A stretch of 64,000 nucleotides of DNA from Loigolactobacillus binensis. Lineage in GTDB: Bacteria > Bacillota > Bacilli > Lactobacillales > Lactobacillaceae. The stretch lies in assembly GCF_005405165.1 (NCBI RefSeq), contig NZ_BJDN01000007.1, forward strand, positions 39,332 through 103,331, in the 5' to 3' direction. Shown one piece after another: positions 1-9,042 of this stretch (positions within the stretch are counted from its first letter, which is position 1; each line of letters opens with the position of its first letter). The notes beneath the pieces were generated by a model, which was not told the origin of the DNA, made no database searches, and saw only the letters and a program-made list of their open reading frames with translations. The position numbers and the translations under genes are program-made.

Positions 1-1155
1 AGTGGCTTCACGTGAAAGCGTTGAGCCTTGTGCGTTGGTCATGGTCAAACTTGGGTAGCCCCATTGATTGACCTTAACTAAAACTTGGCGGCTATCAGCG
101 GTTTCACCACTTTGGGAAAGGAATAAGAAGAAGGGCTTTTTGGACAACAATGGTGTATTATAGCCAAACTCACTGGCCAAACCAACTTCAACTGGGATCC
201 CAGCTAATTTTTCAAAAACAGCTTTAGCCGCTAAGCCGGCATTGTAACTCGTGCCGGCAGCCAAGATATACAGCCGATCCGCTTGGTCAAGCGCCTTTAA
301 TAAATCGACTTCGATCACTGGCTTACCGGATTCATCTAAATAATCTTGAACTAAACGCCGCAAAACGGCTGGTTGTTCATTGATCTCTTTTAACATATAA
401 AATGGGAAAGGTCCCTTTTCGGTGTCACTGGCATCCATATCAACATGGTAGGACGCACGATTAACGGGTTCGCCCGCCACGGTTTCAATGGTCACATTTT
501 CTTTAGTAACGGTCACCATTTCACCATCATGTAATTCAATAAAATCTTTAGTCTCGGCCAACATTGCCATTGCGTCAGAGCAAACAACATTAAAACCGTC
601 ACCTACTCCGATCAATAAAGGACTTTTATTTTTAGCAACATAAAGTTTATCGGCCTGTGTTCGATCGACTAATAAAAACGCATATGATCCATCCAACAAG
701 GTCAATGTTTTCCGGAAAGCTTCCTTACCAGATAAATTTTCGGTGGCTGCAAAATGGGCGATCAGCTGAACGACAACTTCAGTATCTGTTTGGCTAACCA
801 AATCAACGTCAGCTAAATATTGATCACGCAATTCCGCAAAGTTATTGATCACCCCATTATGAACCAAATAGAAGCGGCCATCTGTAGAAACATGGGGATG
901 CGCATTAGTATCACTAGGCACCCCGTGTGTGGCCCACCGGGTATGCCCGATGCCCATTGTACCCGCTACCTCTGCGCCAATTTTAGCTTCAAGCGCCGCG
1001 ATCCGGCCTTTGGTTTTGATCAAATAATCATGACCACTTTGATCATTGACGTAGATCCCGGCTGAATCATAACCACGATATTCTAATTTTTTAAGGCCGT
1101 TTAATAAAATCTCGACCGTATTTTTTTTACCAATGACACCAACAATTCCGCACAT
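1..1155 (-). CDS. glmS: Glutamine-fructose-6-phosphate aminotransferase, 3' end outside window
   Basis: Makes glucosamine-6-phosphate from fructose-6-phosphate and glutamine, the first step toward UDP-GlcNAc for peptidoglycan. Residues 1-385 of about 600 are present; the C-terminus lies beyond base 1. The protein opens MCGIVGVIG, so Cys2 is the N-terminal nucleophile of the class II glutaminase domain, followed by LEYRGYDSAG, GHTRWATHG and SQTDTEV. The first SIS sugar-isomerase domain is entered with ILAAGTSYNAG and LSQSGETADS. The start is fixed by the Met-Cys and by AAGGA 8 nt upstream. A glmS ribozyme occupies the leader, so product feedback through mRNA cleavage is expected. Identification is secure. 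Confidence 0.98.
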   Translation of the reverse strand, partial: MCGIVGVIGKKNTVEILLNGLKKLEYRGYDSAGIYVNDQSGHDYLIKTKGRIAALEAKIGAEVAGTMGIGHTRWATHGVPSDTNAHPHVSTDGRFYLVHNGVINNFAELRDQYLADVDLVSQTDTEVVVQLIAHFAATENLSGKEAFRKTLTLLDGSYAFLLVDRTQADKLYVAKNKSPLLIGVGDGFNVVCSDAMAMLAETKDFIELHDGEMVTVTKENVTIETVAGEPVNRASYHVDMDASDTEKGPFPFYMLKEINEQPAVLRRLVQDYLDESGKPVIEVDLLKALDQADRLYILAAGTSYNAGLAAKAVFEKLAGIPVEVGLASEFGYNTPLLSKKPFFLFLSQSGETADSRQVLVKVNQWGYPSLTMTNAQGSTLSREAT

Positions 1156-1199
1156 ATACAACATCCTTCTCTCGTTTATTTTTGTTTGTATATGTTTCC

Positions 1200-1335
1200 A
1201 ACTGCTTGAGTTAGGCTCTGTTGCAAGCTTACACTTGTTTTTAACCTAAACTCTGTAGAGTGCAGACCCTGGAGTCACCCGCCGATCGTCGATAAACTCC
1301 CTCCTCGTCAACCACTAAAAAGTGGCCCTGGCGCT
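1200..1335 (-). ncRNA. glmS ribozyme (glucosamine-6-phosphate riboswitch)
   Basis: Read on the minus strand, the leader contains the conserved core in order: AGCGCC at the cleavage site, a P1 hairpin CCACTTTTTAGTGG, GTTGACGAGG, GTTTATCGA, TCGGCGGGTGACTCC, then a P3-type stem GAGTTTAGG/CCTAACTC. Cleavage should fall between the A complementary to base 1335 and the G complementary to 1334. The 3' boundary is approximate. Self-cleavage stimulated by glucosamine-6-phosphate destabilises glmS mRNA in characterised Firmicutes. Confidence 0.95.
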
Positions 1336-1396
1336 ATTCCGTTTTCAAAATTGGTATAGACTTCCTTTCAGGTTATTGTTATTGGAAACAGATATA

Positions 1397-1425
1397 AATA
1401 TAGTTGATTATAAGCAGATTGTCAA
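1397..1425 (-). promoter_or_regulatory. glmS promoter
   Basis: Minus-strand TTGACA (1420-1425), 17-bp spacer, TATATT (1397-1402). The predicted transcript starts about 55 nt before the ribozyme cleavage site. TATAAT also occurs inside the spacer. Confidence 0.75.
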
Positions 1426-1494
1426 TAATTTCACTAATTAAATTTCCTTAAAAAAGTTTAATTGGTCCAAAAATAATCCCTTGCTTTCAGGCCA

Positions 1495-1524
1495 AATAAA
1501 AAGCGGCCGCAACGCGACCACTAA
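1495..1524 (-). terminator. glmM terminator
   Basis: On the minus strand GGTCGC-GTT-GCGGCC forms a GC-rich hairpin (one G-U pair) followed by TTTTTATTT. It lies about 45 nt after the glmM stop and upstream of the glmS promoter, so glmS is an independent unit. Confidence 0.7.
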
Positions 1525-1571
1525 ATATAGTGTCTACCTATTGACAATTTTCATTGCAAATCCTTAAACCA

Positions 1572-2930
1572 TTATTTGATCCCGACGCGCTCCCGGACAA
1601 CGGTGGCGATCCGTTCAACGTATTGATCCACTTTTTCTTGTGTTTCTGCTTCCGCCATGACCCGCAATAAAGGCTCCGTTCCACTAGGACGAACTAAAAC
1701 GCGGCCTTCGCCATTCATCTCTTTTTCAACCGTATCGATCACCGATTTGATCTCAGGGTCCGCTAAAGCTTGTTTCTTATCGACCACTTTAATGTTAACT
1801 AGCCGTTGCGGGTAAGTCTTAACCGGTGCCGCCAGTTCGGACAACTTTTTACCAGTTTGCTTCATAACGTTCAATAACTGGATTCCCGTTAATAGGCCAT
1901 CACCAGTGGTATTGTAATCAAATAAAACCACGTGGCCAGATTGTTCGCCACCTAGGTTATAACCTTGTTCGCGCATTTCTTCGACCACATAGCGATCACC
2001 AACTTTGGTTTGTTTCGACGTGAGATCAGCGGCCGCTAAGGCCTTATACAAACCAAGGTTACTCATCACTGTTGTGACCACCGTATCTTGCTTCAACCGG
2101 CCCCGGCTAGCAAAATATTGACCGAGAATGAACATAATTTTATCCCCGTCAATAATGTTGCCTAATTCATCGATGGCAATACAACGATCACCATCACCAT
2201 CAAAGGCCAAACCGACCTGGGCCTGCTGCTCAACCACACTAGCAGCCAATTTTTCGGGATGAGTCGAACCAACCCCATCATTAATATTCGTCCCGTTTGG
2301 TTTCGTCGCGATCGTCGTGAAGTCAGCCTCTAGATCAGCAAACAACCGGTTAACGATCCCAGAAGTCGCACCGTTGGCAGCATCAATAACCACATTTACC
2401 CCAGAAAGATCTTCTTGTAAGGTTTGTTCTAAGAACTGAATGTATTTCAACATACCTTCTGGATAATCAGCCAGCGTCCCTAAACCCGTTGTCGCCGGCC
2501 GTGGCAGTTTATCTTCAGGTGCGTCCAACAAGGCTTCGATTTGGGCTTCTTGTTCGTCCAGTAATTTAAACCCATCCGGGCCAAAAAACTTGATGCCGTT
2601 ATATTCTGCCGGATTATGGGAAGCGGTGATCTGAACCCCAGCTGCCGCCCCTTGGATCCGGGTCAAATAGGCCACTGCTGGCGTGGAAATAATGCCAAGA
2701 TCTAAAACTTCGATGCCAACAGATAGCAAACCGGAGATCAATGATTGTTGTAATAATTGCCCGGAGATCCGTGTATCACGGGAAACCAAAACTAGTGGCT
2801 TCTTAGTTTTATTTTCTTGTGCTTGTGCTAGAACATAGCCACCAGTACGGCCCACTCGAAAAGCCAATTCTGGCGTTAATTCTTGATTAGCCACACCGCG
2901 CACACCATCTGTTCCAAAGTATTTACCCAT
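1572..2930 (-). CDS. glmM: Phosphoglucosamine mutase
   Basis: Converts glucosamine-6-phosphate to glucosamine-1-phosphate, the step after GlmS. It has the phosphohexomutase layout: [11 protein letters not shown] at the N-terminus, the phosphoserine loop [12 protein letters not shown] near residue 100, the metal-binding DGDGDR near 240, the sugar loop GGEQSGH, and the C-terminal phosphate loop [12 protein letters not shown] start at the ATG of MGKYFG (452 aa): a GAGG lies 8 nt ahead of it, whereas an in-frame ATG five codons upstream has no ribosome site. It ends the cdaA-cdaR-glmM group, an arrangement conserved in Firmicutes, where GlmM can bind and inhibit CdaA. Confidence 0.97.
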   Translation of the reverse strand: MGKYFGTDGVRGVANQELTPELAFRVGRTGGYVLAQAQENKTKKPLVLVSRDTRISGQLLQQSLISGLLSVGIEVLDLGIISTPAVAYLTRIQGAAAGVQITASHNPAEYNGIKFFGPDGFKLLDEQEAQIEALLDAPEDKLPRPATTGLGTLADYPEGMLKYIQFLEQTLQEDLSGVNVVIDAANGATSGIVNRLFADLEADFTTIATKPNGTNINDGVGSTHPEKLAASVVEQQAQVGLAFDGDGDRCIAIDELGNIIDGDKIMFILGQYFASRGRLKQDTVVTTVMSNLGLYKALAAADLTSKQTKVGDRYVVEEMREQGYNLGGEQSGHVVLFDYNTTGDGLLTGIQLLNVMKQTGKKLSELAAPVKTYPQRLVNIKVVDKKQALADPEIKSVIDTVEKEMNGEGRVLVRPSGTEPLLRVMAEAETQEKVDQYVERIATVVRERVGIK

Positions 2931-2959
2931 GTTTAAATTCCTCATTTCCTATTCAAATA

Positions 2960-4078
2960 TCAGTTGCTACTGGACGAGCTGCTGGCGCTTTCGCTACTAC
3001 TATCAGCACTACTTGAGCTGTCACTTGAACTACTGGATTGTTGACTACTACTATCACTTGAACTGGCAGCATCACGACTGCTAGCGCTGCTGGATGCAGC
3101 CGACGAACTTTCTGTATCGCTATCACTGACAGTGATTTTGACCTTGACCGTCGCTGGATCAGCCGTCACACCATTACTGGTTGGTACCGTGATCGTTTTC
3201 GTGGTGGTACTAGAAATATCCGTCACCGACACATTTAAGGCTAAAGTAGAAATCTTATCAAGACTAGTTTGTGCACCTGTTAAGGTCACGTTATGCACGT
3301 CACTGGACAACTGATAAGTTTTGTCGCTATCGCCGCTACCGGTTTGCTTCAGACTGAGCGCCACCTTCTTAGTTGGCCGCATAACTGGGATCGTCACCTT
3401 AACCGTCTCTGGATCAAGCAGGGCGTTGACTGTGTTGCCATGTTTATCCAGCGCCTGTAAAGTGGTTTGCTGGGTAAGATCCGTGGTCAAGTTATTTTGG
3501 GCGTTCACATTAGCGACCACCGAGTTGATCGAATCGATCTCTGCCTTTGAGCCAGTGACTACCGCAGTGCTTTGGCTTAATTCAGGATCACCACTGGTAT
3601 AGCCTTGCGCCAAATTAGCCTTGTTAAATTTCACTTGGATCGGAAAACGCTTGGCGGCCTTGACCTGAATATTAACTTTAATCGTGTTGGGCACGATCCG
3701 GTAACCTAATTCCTTATTCAAGCCCTCTTGCGTCAGCCGAACTGTATGTTTGCCAACGCCTAATTTTTCCAAATTTGCCATGATCTTGAAATTCTGCGTG
3801 TTGGCTGTTGCCGTTACTAAAGCACTAGGTCCTTCGATGTTGATCTTGACTTTCTCTGGATAACCGGTGATAAAATATTTATCTGTATCCGCGTTGATCT
3901 GCAACGGGACCTTTAAGGTGCGGCTTTTATTAGCCAACATTGTGGTACTGCTGGTTGTCGCTTCCCGGGTCGAATTGATCCGGTCAATATTAACGTAGCC
4001 AAATAACATAATGGCAAAAACCAGCGCGAGGATCCGGTAAACTAATGGGCTGTTGAAAAACTTATTGAAGCCATTCAT
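2960..4078 (-). CDS. cdaR: CdaA regulator, YbbR-domain protein
   Basis: Membrane-anchored extracytoplasmic regulator of the c-di-AMP cyclase CdaA. An N-terminal transmembrane helix (about residues 9-28, VYRILALVFAIMLFGYVNI) is followed by YbbR-type beta repeats to about residue 317. The last 55 or so residues are almost entirely Ser, Ala and Asp (for example SSSQQSSSSSDSSSS), a low-complexity tail that may run through or along the wall. The start overlaps the cdaA stop by 4 nt (ATGA), so translation is probably coupled. 372 aa. The tail is longer than in many relatives and is the most variable part of the family. Confidence 0.92.
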   Translation of the reverse strand: MNGFNKFFNSPLVYRILALVFAIMLFGYVNIDRINSTREATTSSTTMLANKSRTLKVPLQINADTDKYFITGYPEKVKINIEGPSALVTATANTQNFKIMANLEKLGVGKHTVRLTQEGLNKELGYRIVPNTIKVNIQVKAAKRFPIQVKFNKANLAQGYTSGDPELSQSTAVVTGSKAEIDSINSVVANVNAQNNLTTDLTQQTTLQALDKHGNTVNALLDPETVKVTIPVMRPTKKVALSLKQTGSGDSDKTYQLSSDVHNVTLTGAQTSLDKISTLALNVSVTDISSTTTKTITVPTSNGVTADPATVKVKITVSDSDTESSSAASSSASSRDAASSSDSSSQQSSSSSDSSSSADSSSESASSSSSSN

Positions 4079-4914
4079 TTGCGGGTCCCCCCTTTGATAA
4101 TGCCGTCAATAAATTCTTGCACGCCATTTCGCTGTGGGGTTTCGGGTTTAACTAAGGCCCGCCGCAAATATTTCAAATAATCTTCTTGCGTCAATTCTTG
4201 CAGCATTTCACTATTCCGGGTGATCATCACGCCGCCAGTTTCTTCCGACACAACGATCGTCAACGCATCAGTGACTTCACTGATCCCGACTGCCGCACGG
4301 TGCCGCGTCCCATACTCTTTCGGAATCAAATTACTTTCCGAAAGGGGCAAGTAAGCAGCGGCCACGGCGACCTTACCATCTTGAATGATCACCGCCCCAT
4401 CGTGCAGCGGCGTATTGGGAATGAAAATATTGATCAACAGTTCACCGGTCACATCGGCGTTTAAGTCGATCCCAGTTTCAATATAATCTTCTAAACCAGT
4501 GTTCATTTGGATCGTGATCAAAGCGCCGATGCGCCGCTTCGACATATATTGGATCGCCTTATCTAAAGCCGCGATCATCTGATTTTCTTTTTCATTTTGA
4601 TTGCGATTGCGCGTAAAAATAGAGCCCCGGCCTAAATGTTCCAGACCGCGCCGAATTTCCGGCTGAAAAACGATCACACTGGCAATAACGCCCCAGTTAA
4701 TGACTTGATCCATGATGTACGACACCGTGCGCAGGCCAATGCCCCAACTGATCAATTTGATCACCACAATGACGACGATCCCTTTGAGTAACTGAACAGC
4801 CTTGGTGCCGCGAACCAACATGATCAGTTTGTAAACAAAATACCAAACGACCAAAACATCAAGGACGTTGACAAAATTACTCCAGGTCAGCAAGTCACTC
4901 CAATTTAAAGACAT
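4075..4914 (-). CDS. cdaA: Diadenylate cyclase (c-di-AMP synthase)
   Basis: Synthesises c-di-AMP from two ATP; the second messenger controls potassium and osmolyte uptake and wall homeostasis. Three transmembrane helices occupy about residues 10-85, followed by a DAC domain with the diagnostic LHDGAVII and GTRHRAA motifs. 279 aa, usual for CdaA (DacA). Ribosome site GGGGG lies 7 nt before the ATG. It is first in the cdaA-cdaR-glmM operon and is probably transcribed from an extended -10 TGCTATAAT on the minus strand at 4948-4953. Confidence 0.97.
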   Translation of the reverse strand: MSLNWSDLLTWSNFVNVLDVLVVWYFVYKLIMLVRGTKAVQLLKGIVVIVVIKLISWGIGLRTVSYIMDQVINWGVIASVIVFQPEIRRGLEHLGRGSIFTRNRNQNEKENQMIAALDKAIQYMSKRRIGALITIQMNTGLEDYIETGIDLNADVTGELLINIFIPNTPLHDGAVIIQDGKVAVAAAYLPLSESNLIPKEYGTRHRAAVGISEVTDALTIVVSEETGGVMITRNSEMLQELTQEDYLKYLRRALVKPETPQRNGVQEFIDGIIKGGTRK

Positions 4915-4947
4915 GCAGCTACCCCCATTTTTGTAAACTCGCGTTTT

Positions 4948-4953
4948 ATTATA
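4948..4953 (-). promoter_or_regulatory. cdaA operon -10 element
   Basis: Minus-strand TGCTATAAT is an extended -10; the TATAAT itself is 4948-4953. No good -35 hexamer is visible 16-18 bp upstream, as is common with extended -10 promoters. Confidence 0.5.
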
Positions 4954-5124
4954 GCACGAACAGCACTATCTTGCTGAGTGATTATTAGGTGCACTAATAG
5001 CAACCTTTTAGCGGCGCTGGCAATGTAGATCACACCCACCCAGGAAAATTCAGTCCAATTCGCAGCCACCAGCCAGTAAATTTGTTAAAATAGAGCTTAA
5101 GAACCTTTTGTGGAGGTGATTTCT

Positions 5125-5817
5125 ATGGCCCAACGCTATCGTTGGTTCGTGCGCGGTGCATTTCTTTTGTTTTTTGTTTATCTTTATTTCTTCGCGGTTG
5201 CGCCATTTCGTTTTGTTTTGCTTAATACTTTTCTTGGTTATATCCCAATTGAAATCGCCTTTCACTATGATCAGCATCAACCACGTTCAGCATTATTTTT
5301 CTGGTTACTGGTCGTGTTTTGGCTGTTATTCTACCCTAACGCCCCTTATTTGTTAACTGATCTATTTCACTTGTCCTTGCTGCATCCCTATGATCCAGCT
5401 ACTGGTTTGATCCGCTTTAGTTTACGGATGTGGCTCGCCTACACGAACTTAACGGTGGCCGCTCTTAGTTGCACTTTGCTAGGCTTTTGGAGCATGGAAC
5501 ACACTATCCAGGCGGTGATCGTCCGCCTGCGTTTTCCGGACACGACCTTGATCAAAACTAGTTTAGTGGTGCTGATCACCTTTTTGACTTCTGTCGGCAT
5601 TTTTATCGGTCGCTTTTTACGGCTCCATTCGATCTATATTATTCTAGAACCGACAAAATTTATCCAACCATTATTGGATATGTGGCAGCCACGTATGCTA
5701 ATTTTTGTTTTCTTGATGACCTTGATCCAATTGGTCACTTATGTCTGCCTACAACTCTTTAAACAAACAACGCCGAATGCACTGGAACTAGAAAAAAAGT
5801 CATCTGATCAAGGTTAA
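5125..5817 (+). CDS. DUF1361 family integral membrane protein
   Basis: Unknown function. 230 aa with about six hydrophobic helices; motifs typical of DUF1361 are FLGYIPIE near residue 38, FYPNAPYLLTDLFHL near 73 and IGRFLRLHS near 158. I use the ATG of MAQRYRW at 5125, which has GGAGG 8 nt upstream; an upstream GTG overlaps that ribosome site. It is the only plus-strand gene between the cda operon and the XrtG island and converges on the last island gene, sharing a bidirectional terminator. Whether it belongs functionally to the island is unknown. Confidence 0.8.
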   Translation: MAQRYRWFVRGAFLLFFVYLYFFAVAPFRFVLLNTFLGYIPIEIAFHYDQHQPRSALFFWLLVVFWLLFYPNAPYLLTDLFHLSLLHPYDPATGLIRFSLRMWLAYTNLTVAALSCTLLGFWSMEHTIQAVIVRLRFPDTTLIKTSLVVLITFLTSVGIFIGRFLRLHSIYIILEPTKFIQPLLDMWQPRMLIFVFLMTLIQLVTYVCLQLFKQTTPNALELEKKSSDQG

Positions 5818-5836
5818 CCTTGAATGATGGCTTTTT
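5797..5836. terminator. Bidirectional terminator
   Basis: Stem TCAAGG-ttaa-CCTTGA extended by AGTCATC/GATGGCT, flanked by an A-run on the left and a T-run on the right. It can end both the DUF1361 gene and the convergent XrtG operon. Confidence 0.75.
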
Positions 5837-5842
5837 TGTTCG

Positions 5843-7390
5843 CTAGTTATGGTGGCCTGGCAGTGACTTTAATCCCCGGCAAGTAATGAATTTATTTTCA
5901 TGCAAAAATTGCCAAGTTCGCCACCAACCGACCACCGCTAAACTATAGATCACCGGCAAAAATTGGATCATGTAGCGCGCCCGCCCACCTTCGAAGAAAA
6001 GCAAGAAAACTAATAGGCCGAAAAAGGTCATCCGTAAAACCCGACACAGAAAAGAACGTTCTAAAAAGCTAAAAACGACCCCGAGCATGATCAAGATCCA
6101 TAAAACTTGGTCAATCGTTCGCTGGATCGTTAACCGCGACCCAAAATTATAGAAGAAGCTGCGCATAAACGCGTGCTTTTTTAAATTGGGTTTACTAAAA
6201 AAGTCGCCTTCATTTAGCCAACCAAGCGTTCCGTCACTGGTATTAGCGTAATTTTTAACCACTAAAAATTTTAGATAACCTAACACGCCGAATTTTCCGA
6301 AACGCTGGCGAATCCGTTTGAAGTTGGCCTTTTGTTGACTAGCCTGGGTTGGATATTGCGTACTGTAGAGAAAGTCCGCCTGTGAATAACCGCCAGTTGT
6401 CGCCTTATTCATCCCCATCATGATAAAGTGACTGGGTAATTCTTGGATCGCTGAATTGATCGGCACAAACGTTTGGTGCTTAAGCTTATTTTGCGCCAGC
6501 AATTGACAACCGCCAAAGAATATAACAAACAAACCCGCCGTCACCAATAATTTCTGCGGCTTGATTTTGACCTGCTTAGACCACAAGACGAGCCCGAGTT
6601 CAATCAAAAACGCCAGCACAATGATCAGTGCGTTAGGCTTTAGCCGGTAGGCACTCCAAGTGATCAGCCCTAACAGGCTAGCTTGCCCCATTAAATTAAA
6701 ATTTATTTTAGCTTCCGTTTGCCACGATGCAAATAAATGATTCAGCAGCAAAATGATGCCTGCAATAAAAGGCAAGATCAAGGTATCTGTATAAACGATC
6801 ACGATCCAAGGTGAAAGCAACAAAATCAACGGTAGCAAGACCCACCTAACCGTTCGTTTTAGTTGCTGGCGCAAAACAAAACTAATCAAAATAAGGGCAA
6901 TATCTACTGCCAGTAAATTAATAACATCAAGTACAATTGTATAATTGGTCAGCCCGAAAAACTTTGTCGCTCGATAGACCAACCGCTCAAAAAATAACAG
7001 GCCTAGGTTGTTAGGATAATGAGAAAAATAATTATATAAGTAACTTTCGGCAGGAATCGAAGTACTCTGGGCACCCCATTTAACGATGCCTGTATCGAAG
7101 CCAGTTTCACCAGCTAAAGTATAGATCAGACTAATTTGGTAGACGCCAGTTAGGCCGATCAAAAGCCATTTTGATTTGAATACGCGCTTGATCGCTGACC
7201 ACAGCACTTGCCCTTTAGCCGGTAAATACCGCTTGCCTACTACCAATAACCCATCAATCAGCAGCAAATAGACTATTCCCCAACCTAAAATTTGCCCATT
7301 TAAATTATTTGAAGCTAATGTACCGGCAAAAGTTAGAAAAAAGAATGCCAAAAGAATGCGATCGATCATTTTGCTTAATTTTATTTGCAT
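5843..7390 (-). CDS. GT-C membrane glycosyltransferase, XrtG-associated type (paralogue 3)
   Basis: Polytopic protein of about 515 aa with 10-12 transmembrane helices, resembling GT39/ArnT-like enzymes that use lipid-linked sugars on the outer face of the membrane. An acidic residue in the first extracytoplasmic loop (GFDTGIV) is where GT-C enzymes keep their catalytic Asp; YFSHYPNNLGLLFFERL, DGTLGWLNEGDFF and FEGGRARYMIQFLP are shared with two paralogues in this island. ATG at 7390 has GAGG 6 nt upstream. Last gene of the island. I recall the family as a TIGR-defined XrtG-associated glycosyltransferase. Donor and acceptor are unknown; the family's role in decorating the Firmicu-CTERM protein is inference. 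Confidence 0.75.
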   Translation of the reverse strand: MQIKLSKMIDRILLAFFFLTFAGTLASNNLNGQILGWGIVYLLLIDGLLVVGKRYLPAKGQVLWSAIKRVFKSKWLLIGLTGVYQISLIYTLAGETGFDTGIVKWGAQSTSIPAESYLYNYFSHYPNNLGLLFFERLVYRATKFFGLTNYTIVLDVINLLAVDIALILISFVLRQQLKRTVRWVLLPLILLLSPWIVIVYTDTLILPFIAGIILLLNHLFASWQTEAKINFNLMGQASLLGLITWSAYRLKPNALIIVLAFLIELGLVLWSKQVKIKPQKLLVTAGLFVIFFGGCQLLAQNKLKHQTFVPINSAIQELPSHFIMMGMNKATTGGYSQADFLYSTQYPTQASQQKANFKRIRQRFGKFGVLGYLKFLVVKNYANTSDGTLGWLNEGDFFSKPNLKKHAFMRSFFYNFGSRLTIQRTIDQVLWILIMLGVVFSFLERSFLCRVLRMTFFGLLVFLLFFEGGRARYMIQFLPVIYSLAVVGWWRTWQFLHENKFITCRGLKSLPGHHN

Positions 7391-7425
7391 AATTAACCTC
7401 ATTTATTCCGTGAAAATGACTTAGG

Positions 7426-8967
7426 TCAATACTCCCTACGTCTAAACAGGTGCGTGACCAGCCGATCACCAACGCGCCAATCAAGTGTTAACAGGTGGCT
7501 TGCCCCAACGCGGGTCCAGCCAATAACCGCCAGAATATAGATCATTGGCAGTGCTTGGATCAAATACCGGGAACGGCCACCTTCAAACAATAGTAAAAAC
7601 AATAAAGTGCCAAATAATGATAGCCGCAAGCTACGCGCAAAAACAGATGAATCTAACCAACTAAAAATAACCCCCAGCAGAATACCGATCCAAATAATTT
7701 GTGCAGCAACGAAATAAACGGCCTGCCGGGAACCATAGATAAAGAAAAATGAGCGAATGAAATGATGTTGCTTTAACGAAGGCTCACCTAACTGATTATC
7801 ATTAGACCACCCAAGTGTCCCATCGCTACTATTGTTATAGTTCTTATGAATTAGAAATTTAATGTAGCCAACAACCCCAAAATGCTGTAAGCGCTGTTTG
7901 ATCAAACGGAGATTAGCACGCTGTTGTGACTTAGGATCCGGATAACTGGAACTACGATTATAGTCAGCTCCAGAATAGCCGCCGCCAGTTTTGGGATTCA
8001 TCCCCATTAAAACAAAATGACTAGGCAACATGGCTTTTTCCTGATTAACACTCACCAAAGTTTGTTGACTCAGAATAACTTGTTCCGTTAATTTTAGCCC
8101 ACCAAAAGTCAGCCACGTGACTGCGAACAATATTAAAACTCGGCGGCTAAACAGCAATGCACGCCAATACTGTTTTTGCGGCGACCAAACCAAGCAATAG
8201 AGCAATTCAAGCACCACCGCAAGCACAAAAATAATTGCGCTAGGTTTCAAAATATAAGCAAAAAACGTGGCCCCACCAAACAGTAAACTGAACCCGATCA
8301 ACTTTTTAAGTGGGTAAGCAGGCTGTTTGACCCGTTGTGCCCCGGTGTAAACTAGCAAGATCATGAGCGCGACAAACACTAAGACCGCCGTATCACTATA
8401 AAATACAACGATCCACGGTGCTAACAAGAAACACAATGGCAACAAGGACCAGTGCTGTTTTTTATGTAAATAAGTTTTCAAAGTCAAGCCGATCAAAAAA
8501 ATGGCGGCATCGATCAAAACTAAATTAACGCCGTTTAATATCAATTTGAAATTAGCTAAACCTAAAGCTTGGGCCAGTAAAAAAAGTACCCGCTCAATAA
8601 ATAATAACCCTAAGTTGTTGGGATTAACTGAAAAATAATAATCATTGTGCGCACCCATTGCCGTACTGAGCACGGTGCCGGCATCGTAGCCCACTTGAGT
8701 GGACAAACCGATCAGTAAGGCGATTTGATACCCACTAACCAGCAGAATTAAAAACCACGGCTGCTTAAGCCAAGCTAGCCACTTAATTAGCCGCGCCTGG
8801 GGCACACGCAGCCCAATCAAAATAAACGCAAGCACGAATACTGTGGTCAAAATCAGTCCAAACTGACGTGTATTAATTAGATTAGTAGAAACCATGGCGC
8901 CTACTAAAGTTAGGGCCACTAACCCTAAAATCATTCGATCAAGCACGTGCCTTATAAAGATTCCCAT
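7426..8967 (-). CDS. GT-C membrane glycosyltransferase, XrtG-associated type (paralogue 2)
   Basis: 513-aa polytopic paralogue of the genes on both sides. It carries the first-loop Asp in GYDAGTV, then YFSVNPNNLGLLFIERV, the loop motif MGMNPKTGGGYSGADY, DGTLGWSNDN and FEGGRSRYLIQALP near the C-terminus. GGGGG lies 6 nt before its ATG. It is closest to the third paralogue (same SHF-MGMN loop pattern), which suggests a local duplication. It probably transfers a sugar from a polyprenyl carrier to a surface acceptor; the substrate is not deducible from sequence. Confidence 0.75.
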   Translation of the reverse strand: MGIFIRHVLDRMILGLVALTLVGAMVSTNLINTRQFGLILTTVFVLAFILIGLRVPQARLIKWLAWLKQPWFLILLVSGYQIALLIGLSTQVGYDAGTVLSTAMGAHNDYYFSVNPNNLGLLFIERVLFLLAQALGLANFKLILNGVNLVLIDAAIFLIGLTLKTYLHKKQHWSLLPLCFLLAPWIVVFYSDTAVLVFVALMILLVYTGAQRVKQPAYPLKKLIGFSLLFGGATFFAYILKPSAIIFVLAVVLELLYCLVWSPQKQYWRALLFSRRVLILFAVTWLTFGGLKLTEQVILSQQTLVSVNQEKAMLPSHFVLMGMNPKTGGGYSGADYNRSSSYPDPKSQQRANLRLIKQRLQHFGVVGYIKFLIHKNYNNSSDGTLGWSNDNQLGEPSLKQHHFIRSFFFIYGSRQAVYFVAAQIIWIGILLGVIFSWLDSSVFARSLRLSLFGTLLFLLLFEGGRSRYLIQALPMIYILAVIGWTRVGASHLLTLDWRVGDRLVTHLFRRREY

Positions 8968-9003
8968 AATATTCCCCCATTAATTGCGTGCCAGTTCTGA
9001 TCA

Positions 9004-9042
9004 CCCGTACTTGATCAATTCAAGCTACGGGGGCGTTTTTTT
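9004..9042 (+). terminator. Plus-strand terminator-like hairpin inside the minus-strand island
   Basis: CCCGTA-CTTGA-tcaat-TCAAG-c-TACGGG followed by GGCGTTTTTTT reads as a strong intrinsic terminator on the plus strand only. It overlaps the stop codon of the minus-strand glycosyltransferase at 9020. It would stop antisense transcription; on the minus strand there is no U-tract. Confidence 0.5.

Noticed and set aside
3132..3602. Plus-strand open frames opposite cdaR
   Set aside because: They are antisense shadows of a Ser/Thr-rich coding region with no ribosome sites and no recognisable protein.
5050..5280. Minus-strand 76-codon frame over the start of the DUF1361 gene
   Set aside because: Overlaps a gene with good ribosome site and membrane-protein sequence; the antisense product is Lys/Asn-rich noise.
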